Part shown: one piece after another, positions 34,466 through 42,821 of the stretch
Numbering within the stretch: position 1 is the first letter of the stretch
How the letters are laid out: each line of letters starts with the position of its first letter
Assembly (NCBI GenBank): GCA_024692105.1
Contig: JAILMZ010000147.1
Coordinates: 1 to 64,000, forward strand
Origin: Saccharofermentans sp.
Lineage (GTDB): Bacteria > Bacillota_A > Clostridia > Saccharofermentanales > Saccharofermentanaceae
Direction: 5' to 3'
DNA length: 64,000 nucleotides
Notes under the pieces: generated by a model
What the model was told of the DNA's origin: nothing
Databases searched by the model: none
Seen by the model: the letters and a program-made list of their open reading frames with translations, nothing else
Made by a program: the position numbers and the translations under genes

Positions 34466-36286
34466 TTACTGTCTCTTAAGCGCTTCGATAAGGCGTGCGT
34501 TATCCGCTTCGTCTCTTACGGCGATGCGGAGATACTGCCTTCCGTTGCCTACCTTGGGAGTAAGATCCTTGATCAGTATGTCTTCCTTAACGAGAACGTT
34601 GGCACAGAGTTCGAGACTCTTCCTGCCGTCCGTTAATTCGCACATGACAAAGTTTGCCTGTGAAGGAAAGACCTTGATCCACGGGATCGATTCGAGGCCT
34701 TCCACGAGTTCTGCTCTGGCCTTTCCGTGCTTCTCGAGGGAAGCTATGTAGTTCTTCTTATACTTCTCATAGACCTGCATGAAGAATTCGCCGAAAGAGT
34801 TGATGTTCCAGATGGCGACTTCCTTCTTCATGGCAGCGATCAGGGCCTCATCTCCGGAAGCCAGCACGCCGAGCCTGAAGCCGGGCACGCCGAAAGACTT
34901 GGAGATGCTCTTTACGACGACCATGTTCTTGTACTTATCCAAGATCTCATCGTGCAGCAGCGTGATCTCGTCCGCCGTGCCGAAGCCCGTCGCGAAGTCC
35001 GCGAAACTCTCATCCACGACAAAGGTGATGCCCTTTGCCTCGCACCATTCTGCCAGCCTGAACAGGTCGTTTACGGGGATATAGTTGCCGCTCGGATTGT
35101 CAGGATTAACCAGAACGAGATTCTTAAGTTCCTTGTCTTCGAAGAACACCATAAGGTCGTCTGCACTGTATCTGAACTCCTCATCGGAGGGCGCAAATAC
35201 GACGACATCGTCTTTTGCCATCCTGTTGGGATACTCATCGAACGTGGGCCTTATTACGCCCGTCCTGCCGGTAAGATGCTTCTCGGCAAGCGACTTTATG
35301 AGTTCAGCCGCGCCGTTTCCTATGAGGATGTTCTTCTGGCTTACGCCGAACATCTCGGAGGCGAGTAGACTGTTGATCTCCATGCCGGAAGGGTACTGAC
35401 GCATAAGCGTGCTGTAATTGGACACCATCTCGTTTTCCATCTTTGCCGTGGGGAAGTAAGGGTTAACGAGATAGCAGTAATCGAGGAGCTTCGGGAAACG
35501 CCAGTGTCCGCCGTAACGCTTTGCAAGGAGCTTGTACTTCTCGACGGGGTCTTCCGTGAAGATATAACTTGCGATATCAAGATCGAGCGCGTCGTCGATC
35601 TCATACCAGCGCTCACTGCCCAGCTTCATTACGCGGATCTCCGTGTTCTCGATCATGGCGATGAGCTTGATGACGGACTCATAGTATTCGTTCTCGCCGA
35701 CAGCCTGCTCATAGGCAGTGAGGAACGGCATGTAAGTCTTTGCCGAGAAGTCCTTCGAGAACTTATAGATGTTGACCGTCTTGTAGTACTTCTGCTTCTC
35801 CGAGAAGTCCAGATACTTGCCGGGGATAAAGTCTGCGATGCGGTCTTCCTTATCTATCTTAAGGCACGTACCGCTCATCCAGCTCTCGAAATGCGCCACT
35901 GTCGCAAGGGTAGGCCTCGGGTCGTTTACGAGCCTGTCCACGACTTCCTGCTCGAAGATGAGATCCGACTCGAAAAGGAGCGTATCGTCTTCGACCATCT
36001 TGTCCCTTGCCAACGCGAGGGAATAGATGTTGTTGGTCGTCGCATATATCGGGTTGTCTATGAATTCGACCGGAGTCTTGATGCCGAGAGATTCAACATA
36101 AGACCTGAGCGTGTCGCCCATGTATCCGGTTACTATGATGATCCTTGAGAGCGACTGCTTCTCCAGGATATCGAGTGTTCTTGATATCAGGGTACGGCCG
36201 TTGACCTCGACCATACACTTTGTTTTGTCTTTTGTAAGATGCTTTAAACGCTTGCCCATTCCGGCAGCCAAGATGATAGCCTGCAT
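34466..36286 (-). CDS. Bifunctional nucleotidyltransferase / class I-II aminotransferase
   Basis: A 606-residue fusion. Residues 1 to about 235 form a sugar/choline-phosphate NTP transferase of the LicC type (AIILAAGMGKRLKHLTKDKTK, VEVNGRTLI, FESDLIFEQEVV, WYEIDDALDL). From about residue 245 to the end is a HisC/CobC-like PLP enzyme: NPDNPSGNYI, VDESFADF, and the Schiff-base Lys in VVKSISKSFGVPGFRLGV. It probably makes an amino-alcohol phosphate or similar group and activates it as a CDP derivative for decorating a surface polymer or lipid. Related fusions exist for phosphonates (PntC-type), but the aminotransferase here is of another subtype. The substrate is not known. Confidence 0.85.
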   Translation of the reverse strand: MQAIILAAGMGKRLKHLTKDKTKCMVEVNGRTLISRTLDILEKQSLSRIIIVTGYMGDTLRSYVESLGIKTPVEFIDNPIYATTNNIYSLALARDKMVEDDTLLFESDLIFEQEVVDRLVNDPRPTLATVAHFESWMSGTCLKIDKEDRIADFIPGKYLDFSEKQKYYKTVNIYKFSKDFSAKTYMPFLTAYEQAVGENEYYESVIKLIAMIENTEIRVMKLGSERWYEIDDALDLDIASYIFTEDPVEKYKLLAKRYGGHWRFPKLLDYCYLVNPYFPTAKMENEMVSNYSTLMRQYPSGMEINSLLASEMFGVSQKNILIGNGAAELIKSLAEKHLTGRTGVIRPTFDEYPNRMAKDDVVVFAPSDEEFRYSADDLMVFFEDKELKNLVLVNPDNPSGNYIPVNDLFRLAEWCEAKGITFVVDESFADFATGFGTADEITLLHDEILDKYKNMVVVKSISKSFGVPGFRLGVLASGDEALIAAMKKEVAIWNINSFGEFFMQVYEKYKKNYIASLEKHGKARAELVEGLESIPWIKVFPSQANFVMCELTDGRKSLELCANVLVKEDILIKDLTPKVGNGRQYLRIAVRDEADNARLIEALKRQ

Positions 36287-36310
36287 TGAGATACCGCCTA
36301 CTGTAATTTA

Positions 36311-36358
36311 ATTATAATATTATCAAAAAGACATATGAAAAACTATCCATGTTATAAT
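36311..36358. promoter_or_regulatory. Divergent promoters of the nucleotidyltransferase fusion and DHH operon
   Basis: Minus strand: -35 TTCATA (complement of 36334-36339), 17 bases, -10 TATAAT (complement of 36311-36316). Plus strand: a consensus -10 TATAAT at 36353-36358 with only a poor -35 (AAGACA near 36328). Confidence 0.5.
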
Positions 36359-36387
36359 CGAAGAATCTGAGACAGGGGTGTTAATGT

Positions 36388-37920
36388 ATGAAATTATCAG
36401 ATTTGCTTGTATTCAACGAGATCGTTATCCAGTGCCACGATAACCCGGATGCCGATGCGATCGCATCTGGTTTTGCGCTGTACAGCTTCTTTAAAGCAAA
36501 AGGAAAGACCGTAAGACAGATCTATTCCGGCAACTTCAAGATCTCGAAGAGAAACCTGAAATTCATGGTTGAGGAACTGCACATACCGATCGAGTATGTG
36601 CCTCAGCTGGAGATCGTTCCCGAACTTCTGATCACTTGCGACTGCCAGTACGGCGAAGGCAATGTCAGAAAGTTCGAAGCAAAGAACATCGCAGTAATAG
36701 ACCATCATCAGATCATCGGACATCTTCCCGATCTGTCGGAGGTCCGTCCCGGAGTCGGCAGCTGCTCGACAATAATCTGGGATATGCTCGGTGTTGAGGA
36801 ATACGAACCCGATTATAATCTCTCGACAGCTCTTTACTACGGACTGTTTATGGATACCAACACCCTGAACGAGATCGCCCACCCGCTTGACCGCGATATG
36901 GCAGAGCAGCTTACCTATGACAAGGGCATGATCAAGAGAATGAACAACATGAACCTGACCGTACAGGAGGCAAAGATCGCAGGTATTGCGATGCTCGGCG
37001 TCGAAGTACACGACAAGCACAGATATGCGATCATGGAAGCACAGCCGTGTGACCCCAACATATTAGGTCTCATAAGCGACTTCTTCCTCTCGGTTGATTC
37101 CGTGGATGTGTGCCTCGTGTTCTCGGTGCTTGATTTCGGTGTCAAGTTCTCGATCAGATCCTGCACGAATGAAGTCAGGGCAGATGAGCTCGCTGAAGTC
37201 ATTGCATGCGGCATAGGTTCAGGAGGCGGCCATATGGATAAGGCCGGCGGCTCCATCGCAAGGGAACTGCTCGCCGCGGCTGAACCTGATTATGCATTGG
37301 CAGATAATGAGAGAAGAAGACTTGTTGTTTTATCGATACTGAGGCAAAGAATGCACGACTATTTTGCAAACACGGATATTATCTATGCAGGCAAGGACAA
37401 GATCGACCTTGAGGGTATGAAGAAGTACGTAAAGCTTCCTCGTAAGCAGGGTTATGCCATCCCCGCGGATTTTATCGAACCCGGCACGCAGGCCCTCGTA
37501 AGATCGCTCGAAGGCGATATGAATTTCGAGGTCACGACGGAGTCGGTCATCATGATTGGCGTCAGGGGAGAGATCTACGTATCGAGAATGGATGTCCTGT
37601 CAAAGAACTACGATGTGACGGAAGAACCGTATACACAGCATTTCGAGTACTATCCGACGGTAAAGAACATGCTGACGGGAGAGACGATCTCCCTGAGACC
37701 TTACGCCAAGACCTGTTCTTCAAAGGGCGGCAACAAGATCCTTGCCAAGAAGATCGACAGGACCACAAAGGTCTTCACCAAATGGAACCAGACCGAATAC
37801 CTTAAGGGAGAGGCCGGAGATTATCTTGCGGTCAAGATCAACGATCCGGATGATGTCTATATCATCAACAGGGACATTTTGGGTGAGACATACCTCGCGT
37901 TGGGAGAAGTAGATGATTGA
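36388..37920 (+). CDS. DHH family phosphoesterase with extra C-terminal domain
   Basis: A 510-residue protein. Residues 1 to about 310 are a DHH/DHHA1 phosphoesterase of the NrnA/GdpP type: HDNPDADAIASG, CDCQYG, the signature VIDHHQI, and GIGSGGGHMDKAGG in DHHA1. The metal ligands are in place, so it should cleave small phosphodiester substrates such as nanoRNA, pAp or cyclic dinucleotides. About 190 further residues (KLPRKQGYAIPADFI...GEAGDYLAVKI) are not part of that core and are not recognised. It overlaps the TIR-protein gene by 8 bases, so the two are translated together. Confidence 0.88.
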   Translation: MKLSDLLVFNEIVIQCHDNPDADAIASGFALYSFFKAKGKTVRQIYSGNFKISKRNLKFMVEELHIPIEYVPQLEIVPELLITCDCQYGEGNVRKFEAKNIAVIDHHQIIGHLPDLSEVRPGVGSCSTIIWDMLGVEEYEPDYNLSTALYYGLFMDTNTLNEIAHPLDRDMAEQLTYDKGMIKRMNNMNLTVQEAKIAGIAMLGVEVHDKHRYAIMEAQPCDPNILGLISDFFLSVDSVDVCLVFSVLDFGVKFSIRSCTNEVRADELAEVIACGIGSGGGHMDKAGGSIARELLAAAEPDYALADNERRRLVVLSILRQRMHDYFANTDIIYAGKDKIDLEGMKKYVKLPRKQGYAIPADFIEPGTQALVRSLEGDMNFEVTTESVIMIGVRGEIYVSRMDVLSKNYDVTEEPYTQHFEYYPTVKNMLTGETISLRPYAKTCSSKGGNKILAKKIDRTTKVFTKWNQTEYLKGEAGDYLAVKINDPDDVYIINRDILGETYLALGEVDD

Positions 37921-40900
37921 TAAATATAATGCTTTCATATCGTACAGGCATTCGCTCCAGGACAATAAGATTGCCAAGGAAGTCCAGACTCAGCTTGAGC
38001 ACTTCAGGATACCTCATAAGATAAGGAAAACTACCGGCAAGAAGCGCATCGACAGGATCTTCCGTGATAAGGAAGAACTTCCCATCACGAGCGATCTTAA
38101 CGCAGACATCGATTTTGCCCTCGCACATTCGGATTATCTGATAGTCCTTTGTTCCACACACACGAGTGAATCCATCTGGGTCCAGAAAGAGATCGAGACA
38201 TTCCTCAGGAATCACACAAAAAAAGAGATACTTACGGTGCTTGTCGACGGAGAACCCGAAGATGTCATCCCCGAAGTGCTGACTCACGATACGGTCACAA
38301 GAACGCTCAGCGACGGCAGTGTGGTCACATACGAAGATGTCATTGAGCCTCTGTCATGTGATTACAGACTGCCTGTCAAGACAGCAAGAAAAGAAGAACT
38401 CCCGAGGATCGCAGCATCCATTATCGGCTGTTCTTACGATGAGTTGATGAGGCGCCGCAGACAGTACCGCATCAGGCGCGCTCTCATTGCGACTGCCATA
38501 GCGGCCGTTGTATCTATTGGTGTAATGGGTTACCTGACATGGAGCCTTACGCAGATCAAGACAAATTACGATAAAGCTCTCACAAACCAGTCGGAGAACT
38601 ATGCAGTTCAGTCGGAACTTGCGCTGGAAGCCAACGATAAGGTTGAAGCTATCGAGATGGCGCTTAAAGGTCTTCCTTCTGAGGATAACCCCGATATGCC
38701 TGTTACGGATGAAGCATGGAAAGCTCTGTCCGATGCGCTTGGCGTCTATTGGGCACCTGGCCTTAAGACCTGTGATCCTTCCTGGAAATATGAGATGGAA
38801 TCTATGATAACGGATTTTGTCGTAAGTGATGATCAGCAGTACCTTGCGGCTGTTGACAGCTCGAACAACATCAAGATCTGGGAAGCGGTAACGCACAAGA
38901 CCGTTATGGATTTATGTTATCCAGGAGAGGCTATCCAGGGTCTTGGCTTTGCTGGAGAAGACAAATTTGTCGTTATTTCAACCAACAAGATCACGGGTTA
39001 CAGTATCTCTGACTGGGAAGAAGAGTGGTCCACGGATGTCGATTGCAGATTTGATCACTTGAACAACTGCATCTCATCGACTGCTGAATGCGATCTGTTT
39101 ACTGCCTATATAGATGACGGCGTAGCGATCGTCGATTCAACTGACGGAAGAATAGTAAAGATAATCAAATATCAGGATGTGGGATGTGATTATTTTTCTG
39201 ATGTCAAGATGCGTAAGGATGGCAGCCTTGTTGCAGTCATCTGTTCCGATCCGGACACAATAGACTTGTCCAGCTATATCGTCATCTATGACATGGAAAA
39301 AGATACTTACACAAGACTTGACGGCGATTTCTATCTTGTGACCGCAAGCAGATTCACTCCTGACGGCGATTTTGCGGTCATGAGTGTTGAAGATCAGGAT
39401 GTGTATTCATCCCGTTTTGGAGACACATTGGTTCTGGCGGACAGTACTGTCTATATTCAAAAGTTTGACCATGAGACAGGAAAGATGCTCTGGTCTGCCC
39501 AAGACAACTATACGGCAACTTCGATCAACAAGCGGCTGATAATGTGGAATTATGAGGAAAGCGACGGCAGTCTGACGGAAGTGCTGGTGGCTTTATACAG
39601 CGACAGATGTACGGTTATTAATAATGAGACAGGAGAAGTGATCAGGTCGATCGAACTTCCGGCAGAATTTGTATCGGTCTATTCGAGCGGTGATACTGTT
39701 CTTTTGCTGCTTCTTTATAACGGACAGTATTGCAGAGTCGAATTGAGTTATGACTGTGAGACGATAACTTCATCTGTTTATTTTGACGATAAGATATACC
39801 AGTCTGATCTTATTAATGCCACAAGCGGGGCATTCGGATTTGTTACACGCCGCAACGGTGATAACTATCTGATCGAATACGATACGGGTTGTTATGATGA
39901 AAGTTTCGTTGCTTTTGACAAAATGGCAGACGGATATGGAGTACTGGATTATTGCGTGGCCGGCGAATATTTCATTGTTTATGATTGGGATGATAATGTT
40001 AGTGCGTACGATGTTGAGTCCGGCGATCTCGAGTGGTCTGAGAAGGTTGGATCATCCAGCAGCTATGAGGTTGAGATCATTGGTGCATCGCCTGACGGTG
40101 AGACGGTATACATGTTAGATGACAGTATCCCTTATGAATCTACGAAAGACACAGGTGCAAAGATCCTTGCAGTGGATGTGGAGTCCGGAGATATTGAGGT
40201 AATCGAGACTCTCAAAGGAAAGCATGTGGTAACGGCTACGATGAATGACAACAGCATCTGCGTCGCAGAATTCACTAACCTTGATAAGAATGGCGACATA
40301 TTCCTCTATAACATTGAAGACGATGATCTGACTTATTATCAGGCGGATTACGAGATCAATGCTACTTCAGCTGAGAAAATGTATCTTTCGCCGGACAGCA
40401 GATACATGCTTGCCTGCTTTACAAGTAACTCCTTCAGCACCGTGTTGCTTTATGATCTCCAGGAAGATGAATATGAATACATTGCAGAGAATGCCAACGG
40501 TAACTTGTGCTATGCCTGGAAAGAGGATTCATCTGCATATGCCTGCGGAATTACAGGACTTATCTTTATCCGCAGCACTGATGGTGACGATATTCTGACG
40601 ATAGATACAAACGGTAAGAATCCTGTGGCCATGCAGTATTACAATAATGAACTCCTGGTCGTATATTCAGTCGGCATTCTTGCAAGATATGACGAGGAAG
40701 GAAACCTGCTGTCTGAATCTGATCTTGATTGTTATGCGATAGAAGCGACTGATCCTATTACGTTTACATTCGGTGAAGAGGAATTTGTTGTTACGATAGA
40801 TACCTTCTCTACGGTTTTCTCTATCGAGACATTCAAACCCAGAGCGTTCATCTACAACCTTGATGCATATGTTCCGGACCTGAACATCTTTATATGTCAT

Positions 40901-41008
40901 GGTTCTTTAGACGGTGAGCGCGTATACGGATACTTTGAGAATCATGATATCGAAGAACTCATCAATATGGGATACGAATATATCACAGTCGAACAGGATG
41001 AAGACTGA
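37913..41008 (+). CDS. TIR domain - transmembrane - beta-propeller-like protein
   Basis: A 1031-residue protein. The N-terminal TIR domain (residues ~4-150) starts YNAFISYRH and has the putative NADase Glu93 in SIWVQKEIETF. A basic stretch (MRRRRQYRIRR) and a single transmembrane helix (about 189-211) follow, then a helical stretch with a TPR-like pattern (ELALEANDKVEAIEMALKGL). The last ~750 residues are beta-rich and repetitive, of the WD40/PQQ propeller kind (ISDWEEEWSTDVD, DVESGDLEWSEKVG). The TIR would be inside the cell and the propeller outside. Such architecture suggests signalling from an outside cue to NAD+ cleavage or scaffold assembly. Ligand and activity are unknown. Confidence 0.8.
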   Translation: MIDKYNAFISYRHSLQDNKIAKEVQTQLEHFRIPHKIRKTTGKKRIDRIFRDKEELPITSDLNADIDFALAHSDYLIVLCSTHTSESIWVQKEIETFLRNHTKKEILTVLVDGEPEDVIPEVLTHDTVTRTLSDGSVVTYEDVIEPLSCDYRLPVKTARKEELPRIAASIIGCSYDELMRRRRQYRIRRALIATAIAAVVSIGVMGYLTWSLTQIKTNYDKALTNQSENYAVQSELALEANDKVEAIEMALKGLPSEDNPDMPVTDEAWKALSDALGVYWAPGLKTCDPSWKYEMESMITDFVVSDDQQYLAAVDSSNNIKIWEAVTHKTVMDLCYPGEAIQGLGFAGEDKFVVISTNKITGYSISDWEEEWSTDVDCRFDHLNNCISSTAECDLFTAYIDDGVAIVDSTDGRIVKIIKYQDVGCDYFSDVKMRKDGSLVAVICSDPDTIDLSSYIVIYDMEKDTYTRLDGDFYLVTASRFTPDGDFAVMSVEDQDVYSSRFGDTLVLADSTVYIQKFDHETGKMLWSAQDNYTATSINKRLIMWNYEESDGSLTEVLVALYSDRCTVINNETGEVIRSIELPAEFVSVYSSGDTVLLLLLYNGQYCRVELSYDCETITSSVYFDDKIYQSDLINATSGAFGFVTRRNGDNYLIEYDTGCYDESFVAFDKMADGYGVLDYCVAGEYFIVYDWDDNVSAYDVESGDLEWSEKVGSSSSYEVEIIGASPDGETVYMLDDSIPYESTKDTGAKILAVDVESGDIEVIETLKGKHVVTATMNDNSICVAEFTNLDKNGDIFLYNIEDDDLTYYQADYEINATSAEKMYLSPDSRYMLACFTSNSFSTVLLYDLQEDEYEYIAENANGNLCYAWKEDSSAYACGITGLIFIRSTDGDDILTIDTNGKNPVAMQYYNNELLVVYSVGILARYDEEGNLLSESDLDCYAIEATDPITFTFGEEEFVVTIDTFSTVFSIETFKPRAFIYNLDAYVPDLNIFICHGSLDGERVYGYFENHDIEELINMGYEYITVEQDED

Positions 41009-41023
41009 GGAACGATTTAAGTT

Positions 41024-41476
41024 ATGTCCGACCTGCTCAAAGAGATCAATTCACTTGCCGTCTTCGGAGGCATAAGGCAGAAAGAGCCTCTTAAGAGCCT
41101 GTGTGCTTTCCTCAGACTGTCGGATACGGTTGGTGCCGCGCAGACGGATGTCATCGAAGCATATTCCGATTTCATCAGAGTGCTTTATTCCATGCGTCCG
41201 GATGCTGATTTCTCGGGCGCTCTATGGGACAGTCTGGCCGAGACCGAGAATGTATATCTCGATCAGGTAAGGGCGGGCTCCGAGAAGATACCCAAACTGC
41301 TCGAACTTGCCGTCAGGAAGGAACTCGATCTTCTCACGCAGATAGGCAATACTTCCTGTCTCGACCTGGAGCCCATGCTTTACTACGAAGGCTATGTCCC
41401 GCAGTTCAAATCATCCGGGATAGACATGCACGGTCGTTATATGAAGCTTATCGAGAATGTCAAGAACGGTGATTGA
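41024..41476 (+). CDS. Small helical hypothetical protein (resembles N-terminal part of DUF815 ATPases)
   Basis: A 150-residue, mainly helical protein. The start LLKEINSLAVFGGIRQKEPLKSLCAFL and the following FIRVLYSMR resemble my recollection of the helical region in front of the ATPase core in DUF815 proteins, but no Walker motifs are present and the gene ends before any ATPase. GAGGAACG lies upstream of the start. It sits 15 bases after the TIR gene and 1 base before the membrane enzyme, within the same operon. The family assignment is tentative. Confidence 0.5.
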   Translation: MSDLLKEINSLAVFGGIRQKEPLKSLCAFLRLSDTVGAAQTDVIEAYSDFIRVLYSMRPDADFSGALWDSLAETENVYLDQVRAGSEKIPKLLELAVRKELDLLTQIGNTSCLDLEPMLYYEGYVPQFKSSGIDMHGRYMKLIENVKNGD

Positions 41477-41477
41477 T

Positions 41478-42821
41478 ATGGGACAGAAAGTAAAGGACAA
41501 GTACGATTACGAACATTATACGAAGTTCATTCTTTTGATCTCGTTTATCCTGAAGATGTTCTACGCGGTGAAGAGGATCTTCTGCTGCACCGATCATGAT
41601 CTTCAGGTGTTTGAGATCGATCCTTTTGAGATCGGTCCGACAGGTCACCTGGGCTACATCAACTATCTGATCCGGCACCTTGAGTTTCCTCCGGTCATCT
41701 CGGATCTCAACGATTGTCCGCAGCAGTTCTACCATCCGCCTGTATTCTACATTTTCGGGGCGTTGGTAAAAGGCTTTGCAGAGAAACTTGGCGTGCCGGA
41801 GATCATCTGTTATGAGATAATCCAGCAGTTCAACATGGTGTTCGCTTTCCTGTGCGTCTATGTGATCTATAAGATCCTGGTCGAGCTCAAGGTGTCCGCG
41901 AAGATGACGATGATACTGACAGGCTTCTTCGCATTCAGCCCCATGTTCCTCATTATCGGAATCGAAGTGAACAACGACTGCCTCATGACTCTGTTCAGCC
42001 TTCTGGCAGTATACAGGGTGATCATCTGGAACAAGAAGAGGACCATGAAGAACATCCTTCTCGTGGCACTGTTCCTTGTACTCGGCATGCTCTCGAAAAC
42101 GTCCGCCGTGCTCATCAGCCCTGCTTTGGGTGCAGTCTTTATCTGCGCTTTCTTCGGCAGGGAAACGGACAAGGAAGGAAAGAAAAAACTTGCGGGGCAG
42201 TATGCGGCCTTCCTGGGAATCTCTGTTCCTCTGGGCCTTACGTGGGTCATAAGGAATGCGGTGTTCTACCATGTGCCGTTCAGTTATGTCCCCGCACTCG
42301 CACCCGGACAGCCTCAGGATACGGTTAACATTCCCGTCCTGGCAAGGCTGGGCCTGCCTTCCCTGAAGCAGCTTACTCTCTGGCAGCTGGACGGATTCCA
42401 TCCTGAGGATCAGCCCAGTATCTTAGGCCAGATAATCCAATCTCAGGCATTCGACGAAGGCCTTCTTCTCGATCCGGATCCGGTCACGCCGCTGATACTT
42501 CTCTGGAGCAGTTGGCTCTTGTTTATCTTTGCTTTCTATCTGTTCGTCAGATTCGTTATCGACAAGAAGATCAAGCTTCCGGTAAAGCTCCTTCTCGGAC
42601 TCTTGTTCCTCGTTCCGTTTATATCTATCTACATGTTTGCTTTCCAGTATCCCGTGCTGTGCTCTGTTAATGCCAGATACATCGTTGTCTCACTTACGAT
42701 GCTGTTCGTGTCAGCGGGTTACTTCGCAGACAAAACAGCGAAGAAGTGGCCGTCTGCCGTCTTCTCCGCTGCACTTGCTTTTGTTACTTTGTTCTCGGTA
42801 ATCGATTACGTATTGTTCTGA
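41478..42821 (+). CDS. GT39/ArnT-like multi-pass membrane glycosyltransferase
   Basis: A 447-residue membrane protein with about ten or more helices. The first large loop with an acidic residue followed by CPQQFYHPPVFYIFG fits GT-C fold enzymes of the PMT/ArnT (GT39) type, which move a sugar from a polyprenyl carrier to an outside acceptor. VLGMLSKTSAVLISPALG is also typical. The start at 41478 follows the previous stop by one base. The gene ends inside the last codons of the convergent acyl-CoA synthetase (16-base overlap). Confidence 0.7.
   Translation: MGQKVKDKYDYEHYTKFILLISFILKMFYAVKRIFCCTDHDLQVFEIDPFEIGPTGHLGYINYLIRHLEFPPVISDLNDCPQQFYHPPVFYIFGALVKGFAEKLGVPEIICYEIIQQFNMVFAFLCVYVIYKILVELKVSAKMTMILTGFFAFSPMFLIIGIEVNNDCLMTLFSLLAVYRVIIWNKKRTMKNILLVALFLVLGMLSKTSAVLISPALGAVFICAFFGRETDKEGKKKLAGQYAAFLGISVPLGLTWVIRNAVFYHVPFSYVPALAPGQPQDTVNIPVLARLGLPSLKQLTLWQLDGFHPEDQPSILGQIIQSQAFDEGLLLDPDPVTPLILLWSSWLLFIFAFYLFVRFVIDKKIKLPVKLLLGLLFLVPFISIYMFAFQYPVLCSVNARYIVVSLTMLFVSAGYFADKTAKKWPSAVFSAALAFVTLFSVIDYVLF

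Noticed and set aside
34727..36148. Two long plus-strand frames opposite the nucleotidyltransferase-aminotransferase fusion
   Set aside because: They are complementary shadows of conserved coding sequence with no start signals.
37913..41008. Serine/threonine kinase or STAND NTPase in the TIR protein
   Set aside because: No Walker A or kinase motifs are present between the TIR domain and the repeats.
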